Below are positions 24,001 through 36,000 of a stretch of 64,000 nucleotides of DNA, one piece after another. The notes under the pieces are model-generated. The model made no database searches. It was not told the origin of the DNA and was given only the letters and a program-made list of their open reading frames with translations. How positions within the stretch are numbered: position 1 is the first letter of the stretch; every line of letters begins with the position of its first letter. Both the position numbers and the translations under genes were made by a program. The DNA lies in contig LR990067.1 of NCBI GenBank assembly GCA_905147135.1, forward strand, positions 11,160,001 through 11,224,000, given 5' to 3'. This DNA is from Blastobasis lacticolella. Taxonomy: Eukaryota > Arthropoda > Insecta > Lepidoptera > Blastobasidae.

Positions 24001-27000
24001 TTGAAAGTACACAAAACATTTTTAATAATTTCAGGTGTGTGACTGGCCGGAGAACGCTGGTTGTGCTTCTTCTGGACCACCCACTCAACCACCCACTAAT
24101 CCATCAACTCAACCACCAACTACACCACCTGAATGGTTAGATAACGGATGCCCATCCAACTTTAGTATCCACCAACTGCTGCCTCACGAGTATGATTGCG
24201 AGAAGTTCTACTATTGCAATTTTGGGGAAAAAGTGGAACGAACTTGCGCTCCAGGGACACATTTCAATCCCGCTCTACAGGTACATTTCATTATTTTTTT
24301 ATACTACCTCAAAATCCCACCCCATGGAGCACTGGAGACCTTATTCACCGACAGGAACACAATACTATTTAAAAGAGTATTGTTTAGCTGCGGTATTCTG
24401 TACGGTGGAGGTACTTTCCCAGTCGGGCGGCTCCAACTCGAACGGGATACCCCGCTATGCCCTACCTCTCTTACAAAGCTGAGCTGAAAAAGAAACAAAA
24501 TAAGCAAAGTTACAATTTTCTATCAAAATATTTTTTATAATTTCAGGTGTGTGACTGGCCGGAGAATGCTGGATGTGCTTCTTCTGGACCACCAACTCAA
24601 GAACCCACAGAACGTCCTACTAGACCACCTAAACCAACGACTGAACTCCCCACAGAACGTCCCACTAGACCGCCTAAACCCACGACGCAACCACCCACTA
24701 ACCCACCAACTACACCACCTGAATGGTTAGACAACGGATGCCCATCCAACTTTAGTATCCACCAACTGCTGCCTCACGAGTACGATTGCGAGAGGTTCTA
24801 CTACTGCGTTTTCGGAGAAAAAGTGGAACGAACTTGCGCTCCAGGGACACATTTCAATCCCGTTCTACAGGTACATTATATTATTTTTTTATACTGCCTC
24901 AATGACAAACGACAAAAGCAAGGCTTACGAAAAGTGACAAAACTAACTACTGGTATGCGGTAACTGTCGCCCATAACATCTATGATTTTCACTTAGATAA
25001 ACATTGTTGTGTGGAACAACATAGCTTACAGCCAAGCCACTTTATAAAGCTTTCCAATATCTTCACTTTTTAAAACATCCTAGCCCTTGGAACAAAATAT
25101 ATCTTAAAGAATTGAATGCCGCTTTAAGAGATTTTTTATCACGAAAAATTTTATTTTGCTTAAGTTTTTTTTATGTCATACGGTAGGCAAACAGGCAAGC
25201 GGGACACCTGATGGAAAGTGGTCACCATTGCCTATAGACATTAGCAACACCAAGAGTATCGCCAATGCGTTGCCCACCTCTATAACACGTTGCTCTGGCA
25301 GCAAAAAGGCAAATGCCCTACTGCCAAGGCCAAGGTTTCCTAAATCCCCACCCCATGGACCACAGAACACGATAGAAATGGCATCTTCGCCATTTGTACC
25401 GAAACCGATACCGCCGTTCCCGAACCCACTATTTTTACCACTACTCTTGCAACTTATGCACAGGCTTACGCACGCACACGCAAAGTCAAACGAGCGCTGT
25501 GATTAGTCCATCGGTCACTACCACATACACACATTGCGTTGCGTGTGTGCTGTAAATCCTCTCTGAATTTTCATTTACGCTACGGATTGACAAAACCGAA
25601 TTATTATCGATATTAATATTTCGATAAAATTGTAACTATTATTATGTTATTTATTATTTAATATATATTTAATAATAATGAATTGAAAATGTTATTATAT
25701 TGAGGGGGGTGAGGCGGGGTTGAAGGACGCGAGGAGATAGAGAGAGTAGGGGTACGGTAGATTTACCGTAGGGGTATGGCAGGAGTACGGCAGAGTTATG
25801 TGAGGAGTACGATAGTGTGTGACGTCCTGAGTGGCTCAGTGGTTAACATGCTAGTTTGCCATACAAGAGGTTGTGGGCTCGTTTCCCGGCCGGGCAGAAA
25901 CTGAAATGAAGAATTTTAATTTCTATAACGGGTCTGGGTGTTCTATGTTAAATAAGAATGTATTTAAAAAAAGTGTATAAGTACTATATCAATTATCTAG
26001 CTAGCACCCATAATACAAGCTTTGCTCAGTTTAGGGCTAGATGGCGCTGTGTGAATTTGTCTACGATTAGGTATTTATTTTATAATAATGTTAAGGTAAC
26101 TGCATCCCACATCTACCCCACCCGTGTCCCTACCGTACCCATACAATACCCTGCTGTGCCCCTACTAAAAACTTATATCAGAATCTGTCCGGAATTGACG
26201 AAAATTTCAAGGAACACACGTACCTACAATGAGCAGCTTTCCAATAGGTATTTAAGGCATTCCTAACCACTCACTAGATGGCGCCCCGACAATTTTGGTA
26301 ATTGATAATCGCTTGAAATAGGTTCTTAGCAAACAGGATATAAACACTGGATACGTTGTATTGGATAATATTATATTTGTCAATAGTTTTCAACCATTTT
26401 AGAGGTTGTAATAATAATGGAATATAGTGCCAACTTCTATAAATATTTCTTTTTACACTTCGTTCAACATTTAACAGTTATGTTTATATTGATAAACACT
26501 TTATTTTCAAGTTCAGTATTACTTGGCTGCAGGAAATCACTGCCACCATTATACAGATTTAAAGAAGATTACCAAAATTGTAGGAGCGCCATCTATTGAT
26601 GCTTTTTGAAACAAACTATCAATACCTACTGGAAAACTCCTCATCAAAAAACATTCAATCGAAATAAGAATCTTCTCCTTTTTTGATGTCAATTCCACCA
26701 GTGGCGTAGCATAGGTCACTGGCACCCGGTGCGGATTCCAAATTTGCCGCCCTCTAATTTTTGTAATCCATTATAAAAAAGTTGGGGCATGGTAAAAAGA
26801 GTACTTTTATTGATTAACACTAACCTGAAAAGTGAAATTAACATTTTTTGACATAGAGTAGAAGGTAGAATATCACTTAGAAAAATTACAGAGAAAACGT
26901 AATACAATAATGGAGAAATCGCCTACTTCACGAACGCTCTTTGCGCACGAGTATCATTCTAACCTCAACTCTTTAGTAAAGTTTGGTAGTTAGATATATT

Positions 27001-30000
27001 TGGCATGTTACTATTTTCGTTCCGATTGTACCTGCGCGCACCGGCGCTCGCAGCTAGGTAGAGCTCGTCCAGTCTAAGATGACGCGCCCCACTACTTAGT
27101 TAGTTGATTTCGATGTGTGAGTGCAAATATTAATAACGACACTTCATCTGTGTGGGAGCCAATGAACGGCGCGTGCTCCGACGTTTGAATCTTACCGGCA
27201 ACTGAATGACCAATTACAACGGCATTTGTATATGTATTGCGTCCATATTTTAAACTTGCTTGTGTGCGTTAATGCGATAGTGGGGCGCGTCATTTTAGAT
27301 TAGACGAGCTCTAACAACAAATGACGAAAAAACACTGAAAGAAATTAACTTTTTTTTATATTTTAATTTTTTTTTCTAACTGCCACCTCCGCAGCGCCGC
27401 CCCCGGCAAAGTGCCGCCCGGTGCGGACCGCACCCTCCGCCCCCCCCATGCTACGCCTCTGAATTCCACTATACTACAAATATATTATATCGATAAACAA
27501 GATAATTTATCGATGAGGTCGGTTCATGTGCATAGCACTATCTTGGTGTCGCATGGTGTTCTTGAGTGCGGGTGAATATTTTTCCCAAAATATTGATAAA
27601 TACAAGGTTTTTAGACTTAACGGTGAAATGAAATCACTCCTTTTGTTTAAAAAGTCTGTTAGCTTCATGTTTTGCAATTAACTATTGCGCAAGATGGCAT
27701 ATTTTTAACACCTTAGGCACAGTTGTTTTTGATGCGCACTACTATGAATTCCGCAAGAGACTGACGGCGCGTTCGCGCCTTTTGGAAGAATGAAGCCCAT
27801 TTGCTCATAGTTGTGGCGAGCCTACACCACCTACTTAGCTTTTCTTACTACTTATTTTTCTATGCCATGTACCATTGGAGACCTTACTCACTGGCAGGAG
27901 CAAAATACGATTTAATAGAGTATTGTTTCGTTGCGCTATTCTGTACGGTGGAGTTACTTCTCCAGTCGGGCGGCTCCAATTACAACGGGATACCCCGCTA
28001 TGCCCTACCTCTCTTACAAAGCTAAGCTGACAAAAAAAAGCAATATTACAATTTTCTATCAAAATATTTTTTATATTTTCAGGTGTGTGACTGGCCGGAG
28101 AACGCTGGATGTGCTTCTTCTGAACCAACAACTCAAGCGCCCACAGAACGTCCTACTAGACCACCTAAACCAACGATTGCACCGCCAACTGAACCTGAAC
28201 TGAACTCAACTCAATCACCAACTCAACCACCAACTCAACCACCAACTAACCCACCAACTACACCACCTGAATGGTTAGACAACGGATGCCCATCCAACTT
28301 CAGTATCCACCAACTGCTGCCTCACGAGTATGATTGCAAGAAGTTCTACTATTGCGTATTTGGTCAAAAAGTGGAGAGCACTTGCGGTGCTGGAACACAT
28401 TTCAATCCCGTTCTACAGGTACATTGAATTTTTTTTATACTGGCTTAGTGGCGAGCCAAAAGAGAAAGGATTAATCTAATGACGAAAATAGACAAATATT
28501 TTTTGTTTAAGTTGAAACCAATACAAAATAAACCAAAATTACAATTTTCTATCAGAAGTATACAACTTTTTTTTTTATTTCAGGTGTGTGACTGGCCGGA
28601 GAACGCTGGATGTGCTTCTTCTGAACCAACAACTCAAGCTCCCACAGAACGTCCTACTAGACCACCTAAACCAACGACTGCACCGCCAACTGAACCTGAA
28701 CTGAACTCAACTCAATCACCAACTCAACCACCAACTAACCCACCAACTACACCACCTGAATGGTTAGACAACGGATGCCCATCCAACTTCAGTATCCACC
28801 AACTGCTGCCTCACGAGTATGATTGCGAGAAATTCTACTACTGCGTTTACGGAGAAAAGGTCGAGAGAAACTGCAGTAAAGGAACTCATTTCAATCCCAT
28901 TCTTCAGGTAAGTTTCATTATTTTTTTACTGCCTCAGTGACAAACGACAAGAGCTAGGCTTATGTAAGCTAATGACAAAAGTAACATACGAGCAGACCAA
29001 CCTACTCTGATTGATGGTGAGCGGGAACTGTCGCCCATAACATCTATGATTATCACATAGATAAACAATGTTGTTTGCATTGTTGTGTGAAACAACATAG
29101 CTTGCCGCCAAGCCAGTAATAGATAAGCCGCAAGTACTCTCAGGCGGACTCCTCGGGCGTGACAAGAGGCTTACCACTTTATAAAGCTTCCCGATATGTT
29201 TACTTTTTAAGATATTCTATCTCTTGAAACAAAATATATCTTAAAGAACTGGATGCCGCTCCAAGAGAATATTTATCACCAATAATTTTATTTTGTTTAA
29301 GTTTTTTTTTATTCATACGGTAGGCAAACAGGCAAGCCGGCCACCTGATGGAAAGTGGTCACCACTGCCTATAGACATTAGCAACACCAAGAGTATCGCT
29401 AATGCGTTGCCCACTTCTATAACACGTTGCTCTGGCAGCAAAAAGGCAAATTCCCTACTGCCAAGGCCACGGGTTCCTAAATCCCCACCCCATGGACCAT
29501 TGCAGACCTTTCTCACCGGCAGGAGCACAATGCCATTTAATAGAGTGTTGTTTAGTTGCGGTATTCTGTACTGTGGAAGTACGTCCACAGTCGGGCGGCT
29601 TCAATTCAAACGGGATACCCCGCTATGCCCTACCTCTCTTACAAAGCTGAGCTGAGAAAGAAACAAAATAAGCAAAATTACAATTTTCTATCAAAATATT
29701 TTTTATAATTTCAGGTGTGTGACTGGCCCGAGAATGCTGGATGTGCTTCTTCTGAACCACCAACTCAAGCTCCCACAGAACGTCCTACTAGACCACCTAA
29801 ACCAACGACTGCACCGCCAACTGAACCTGAATTGAACTCAACTCAATCACCAACTCAACCACCAACTCAACCACCAACTCAACCACCAACTCAACCACCA
29901 ACTCAACCACCAACTAACCCACCAACTACACCACCTGAATGGTTAGACAACGGATGCCCATCCAACTTTAGTATCCACCAACTGCTGCCTCACGAGTATG

Positions 30001-33000
30001 ATTGCGAGAAGTTCTACTATTGCAATTTTGGAGAAAAAGTGGAACGAACTTGCGCTCCAGGGACACATTTCAATCCCGTTCTGCAGGTACATTTCATTAA
30101 TTAATTAATAAATATTCGTGGACAAATTCACACAGCGCCATCTAGCCCCAAACTAAGCAAAGCTTGTGCTGTGGGTGCTAGATAACTGATAAACTACTTA
30201 AATACTTTTAAATACATACTTATTATACATAGAACACCCAGACCCGTAACAGAAATTAAAATTCATCATTTCAAATTCTGCCCGGCCGGGAATCGAACCC
30301 AGGACCTCTTGCATGGCATACCGGCATTTTGACCACTGAACCACTTAGGTCGTCAATTATTTTTAAGACATTATTTTTTTATACTGCCTCAAATCCCCAC
30401 CCCATGGAGCACTGGAGACCTTATTCACCGACAGGAACACAATACTATTTAAAAGAGTATTGTTTAGCTGCGGTATTCTGTACGGTGGAGGTACTTCCCC
30501 AGTCGGGCGGCTCCAACTCGAACGGGATACTCCGCTATGCCCTACCTCTCTTACAAAGCTGAGCTGAAAAAGAAACAAAATAAGCAAAATTACAATTTTC
30601 TATCAAAATATTTTTTATAATTTCAGGTGTGTGACTGGCCGGAGAACGCTGGATGTGCTTCTTCTGAACCAACAACTCAAGCTCCCACAGAACGTCCTAC
30701 TAGACCACCTAAACCAACGACTGCACCGCCAACTGAACCTGAATTGAACTCAACTCAATCACCAACTCAACCACCAACTCAACCACCAACTCAACCACCA
30801 ACTACACCACCTGAATGGTTAGACAACGGATGCCCATCCAACTTCAGTATCCACCAACTGCTGCCTCACGAGTATGATTGCAAGAAGTTCTACTATTGCG
30901 TATTTGGTCAGAAAGTGGAGAGCACTTGCGGTGCTGGAACACATTTCAATCCCGTTCTACAGGTACATTTCATTATTTTTTATACTGGCTTAGTGGCGAT
31001 CCAAAAGAGAAAGGAGTAATCTAATGACGAAAATAGACAAATATTTTTAGTTTGAGTTGAAAGCAATACAAAATAAACCAAAATTACAATTTTCTATCAG
31101 AAGTATACAACTTTTTTTTTATTTCAGGTGTGTGACTGGCCGGAGAACGCTGGATGTGCTTCTTCTGAACCAACAACTCAAGCTCCCACAGAACGTCCTA
31201 CTAGACCACCTAAACCAACGACTGCACCGCCAACTGAACCTGAACTGAACTCAACTCAATCTCCAACTCAACCACCAACTCAACCACCAACTCAACCACC
31301 AACTAACCCACCAACTACACCACCTGAATGGTTAGACAACGGATGCCCATCCAACTTTAGTATCCACCAACTGCTGCCTCACGAGTATGATTGCGAGAGG
31401 TTCTACTACTGCGTTTTCGGAGAAAAAGTGGAACGAACTTGCGCTCCAGGGACACATTTCAATCCCGTTCTACAGGTACATTATATTATTTTTTTATACT
31501 GCCTCAATGACAAACGACAAAAGCAAAGCTTACGAAAAGTGACAAAAGACGAGACACATCTACTCTAACTGATAGTAAGCGGTAACTGTAACCCATAACA
31601 TCTATGATTATCACTTAGTGAACATTGTTGTTTGCATTGTTGTGTGGAACAACATAGCTTACAGCCAAGCCAGAAAAAGATGAGCTGGTAGTACTCCCAA
31701 GCAGACTCCTCGGGCTTGCCAGGGTCCTACTACTTGATAAAGATTTCCGATATTTTCATTTTTTAAGATATCCTAGCCCTTGGAACAAAAGATATCTTAA
31801 ATAACTGGATGCCGCACCAAGAGAATATTTATTGCCACTAATTTTATTTTGCTTAAGTTTTTTTTGTATTCATACGGTAGGCAAACTGGCAAGCGGGTCA
31901 CCTGATGGAAAGTGGTCACCACTGCCTATACACATTAGCAACAACAAGAGTATCGCCAATGCGTTGCCCATCTCTATAACACGTTGCTCTAGCAGCCAAA
32001 AGGCAAATACCCCATTGCCAAGGCTACGGTTCCCCAAATCCCCACCCCATGATGCACTGGAAACCTTACTTACCGGCAGAAACACAATACTATTACTACT
32101 AATTTTTAAGATTATTTTTGTAACTCCTGTATTTATTAAGCAATAAAGAGTTTACATACATACATCCATACATACTATTTAAAAGAATATTGTTTAGCTG
32201 CGGTATTCTGTACGGTGGAGGTACTTCCCCAGTCAGGCGGCTCCAATTCGAACGGGATACCCCGCTATGCCCTACCTCTCTTACATCGCTAAGCTAAAAA
32301 CAAAACAAAGAAAAAGCAAAATTACGAGGTTCTATCAACATATTTTTTATAATTTCAGGTTTGTGACTGGCCGGAAAACGCTGGATGTGCTTCTTCTGAA
32401 CCAACAACTCAAGCTCCCACAGAACGTCCTACTAGACCACCTAAACCAACGACTGCACCGCCAACTGAACCTGAATTGAACTCAACTCAATCACCAACTC
32501 AACCACCAACTCAACCACCAACTACACCACCTGAATGGTTAGACAACGGATGCCCATCCAACTTCAGTATCCACCAACTGCTGCCTCACGAGTATGATTG
32601 CAAGAAGTTCTACTATTGCGTATTTGGTCAGAAAGTGGAGAGCACTTGCGGTGCTGGAACACATTTCAATCCCGTTCTACAGGTACATTTCATTATTTTG
32701 TATACTGGCTTAGTGGCGAACCATAAAAGAAAGGAGTAATCTAATGACAAAAATAGACAAATATTTTTTGTTTGAGTTGAAAGCAATACAAAATAAATTA
32801 AAATTACAATTTTCTATCAGAAGTATACAACTTTTTTTTATTTCAGGTGTGTGACTGGCCAGAGAACGCTGGATGTGCTTCTGCTGAACCAACAACTCAA
32901 GCTCCCACAGAACGTCCTACTAGACCACCTAAACCAACGACTGCACCGCCAACTGAACCTGAACTGAACTCAACTCAATCACCAACTCAACCACCAACTC

Positions 33001-36000
33001 AACCACCAACTAACCCACCAACTACACCACCTGAATGGTTGGACAACGGATGCCCATCCAACTTCAGTATCCACCAACTGCTGCCTCACGAGTATGATTG
33101 CAAGAAGTTCTACTATTGCGTATTTGGTCAGAAAGTGGAGAGCACTTGCGGTGCTGGAACACATTTCAATCCCGTTCTACAGGTACATTTCATTTTTTTT
33201 TATACTTGCTTAGTGGCGAACCAAAAGAGAAAGGAGTAATCTAATGACGAAAATAGACAAATATTTTTTGTTTGAGTTGAAAGCAATACAAAATAAACCA
33301 AAATTACAATTTTCTATCAGAAGTATAAAATTTTTTTTTTATTTCAGTTGTGTGACTGGCCGGAGAACGCTGGATGTGCTTCATCTGAACCAACAACTCA
33401 AGCTCCCACAGAACGTCCTACTAGACCACCTAAACCAACGACTGAACTCCCCACAGAACGTCCCACTAGACCGCCTAAGCCCACGACGCAACCACCCACT
33501 AACCCACCAACTACACCACCTGAATGGTTAGACAACGGATGCCCATCCAACTTTAGTATCCACCAACTGCTGCCTCACGAGTACGATTGCGAGAGGTTCT
33601 ACTACTGCGTTTTCGGAGAAAAAGTGGAACGAACTTGCGCTCCAGGGACACATTTCAATCCCGTTCTACAGGTACATTATATTATTTTTTTATACTGCCT
33701 CAATGACAAACGATAATAGCAAGGCTTATGAAAAGTGACAAAAGACGAGACACACCTACTCTGATTGATGGTAAGCGGTAACTGTCGCCCATAACATCTA
33801 TGATTATCACTTAGATAAACAATGTTGTTTGCATTGTTGTGTGGAACAACATAGCTTGCCGCCCAGCCAGTAATAGATAAGCCGGAAGTACTCTCAGGCG
33901 GACTCCTCGGGCGTGACAAGAGGCTTACCACTTTATAAAGCTTTCCGATATGTTCACTTTTTCAGATATTCTAGCTCTTGGAACAAAATATATCTTAAAG
34001 AACTTTATGCCGCTCCAAGAGAATATTAATCACAAATAATTTTATTTTATTTATGTTTTTTTTATTCATATGGTAGGCAAAGTGGCAAGCAGGCCTCCTG
34101 ATGAAAAGTGGTCACCACTGCCTATAGACATTAACAACACCAAGAGAATAGCCAATGCGTTGCCAACCTCTATAACACGTTGCTCTGGCAGCAAAAAAGC
34201 AAATGCCCCATTGCCAAGGCCACGGTTTCCCAAATCCCCACCCCATGGTGCACTGGAAACCTTACTTACCAGCAGATACACAATATTAAGCAATAAAGAA
34301 TTTACATACATACAAAGAATTTACATTACATACATAGGTGATTTCAATCTCTCCAGTTTAAATTGGACAGGAACTGGTCAATTGCTTTGCGATGGTCCTC
34401 ATGTAGGTGTGTCTCAGAGAGTATCTGATTTCTCGGCTCTCCATGGCTTACAGCAGCACAACAATGTAGCCAACAAGGATGGTCGAATACTGGACCTCGT
34501 GTTCAGTAACATCCCCAATATTGGAACTGAAATTGCGGACGTTGCCTTATCTAGAGTTGATGAATTTCACCCGCCGTTGGTTGTGTCAATGAACGTACTT
34601 AAGAAGAGTTATCTACCTAAGTCAAACGTGAAAGCATTGAATTTCCATAAAGCGGATTATGACAAAATCAATGAGGAAATCGCTGCTCTGGACTGGGACA
34701 TGCTGGTTTCATGTGTCACGGTTGATGAAATGGTTGATAAATTTTACGAACTTATAAATGCCATTATAATCAAACATGTCCCTGTATCCCCTTGTTCCGG
34801 CAGGTATCCTGTTTGGTATGACACCAATTTGATAAAACTTATCAAGGAAAAAGAAAAGTGTCGACGCCGTTTCAAAAAGCAAGGCAATAAAATGGACGAA
34901 TTTGAATTTAAAGAAGCCAGAGTTAGGTGCCATAGACAGATAAAAGTCAGCTACAATAAATATATCGCATCGATCGAATCATCTCTGGAGAACGGCAATG
35001 TCAAAGCTTTTTGGTCCTATATTCGTAATAAACGGACTAACAGCGGCACGATTCCTGCGCAAATGTATCTCAATGATATGCCTTTAAAAACCAAACAGGA
35101 TATTTGTAATGCTTTTGCTGAGAACTTTTCATCTGTATATGTAGACAACAGTCCACCACTTAATACCAAACTAGATATGTCTTATTCTTACAATTCTGTG
35201 ACATCAAATTGCCTATGGTCGTTTGATACCAGTCCAAATGCAGTATTGACGGCCATTAAGAAAATCAATGGTAGGCAGGGCGCTGGTCCTGATGGTATTC
35301 CGGCTTGTTTTGTGGTCAACTGTGCGGAATCTCTCTGCTATCCACTCTCTCTTATTTATGGATTTTCTCTCCGTTCGGGTGTTTTCCCTTCCAAATGGAA
35401 GATTGCTAATATTGTACCTGTATCCAAGGGTGGAAATATAAATGATATAAAAAATTACAGACCAATTTCGCTTTTGTCTATTCCTGGAAAGATTTTCGAA
35501 TCACTATTCTGTCCCTCTCTCGTGCATCACCTAAAGAATTTGCTTGTTTCGGAACAGCATGGTTTTAGGCCGAAAATGTCCACCCAATCTAACTTGGCTT
35601 GTTATAGCTCTGACATTGCTTGCGCTGTCGATGCTGGATATCAAGTCGATGCCATCTACACAGACATCAGTAAAGCCTTTGATCGTGTCGACCATTCGCT
35701 GTTGCTGGAAAAGCTTTATCTTTTTGGATGCAGTGGCACGTTGATAAGGTGGCTTGCATCATATTTATTTGACAGACTTCAGAAAGTCGTGGTTTGCGGC
35801 CAAGAATCATCAAAATTTGGGGCACCTTCTGGCGTTCCTCAGGGCTCCCATGTTGGTCCTGTTTTGTTCTTGATTTTTATTAACGATTTGGCCTCAAACA
35901 TCCAGCATTCCAAATTTTATTTTTTTGCGGATGATTTAAAAATATTTCGCACTATTCAATCGCCAATGGACTCTGAACTCTTGCAGCAAGACCTTGATGT

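Larger units (their letters stand above)
24871..28082 (+). other. Gene 2 intron 6, retroposon R split by a 2.5-kb insertion
   Basis: The R element begins at about 25163 and breaks near 25370; its other part resumes at about 27873-28018. The material between holds G-rich repeats (25700-25815), SINE-G, a foldback MITE and a Tc1/mariner-like MITE. No coding exon with a CBM14 signature was found in it. Confidence 0.7.

Noticed and set aside
28926..29177. Minus ORFs in gene 2 introns (also 29313-29588, 33677-33931)
   Set aside because: They fall in duplicated intron or retroposon sequence and repeat at each copy; no gene structure.
34070..34334. N-terminal extension of the reverse transcriptase frame
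   Set aside because: This part is retroposon R sequence that happens to be open; homology to the element starts near 34335.
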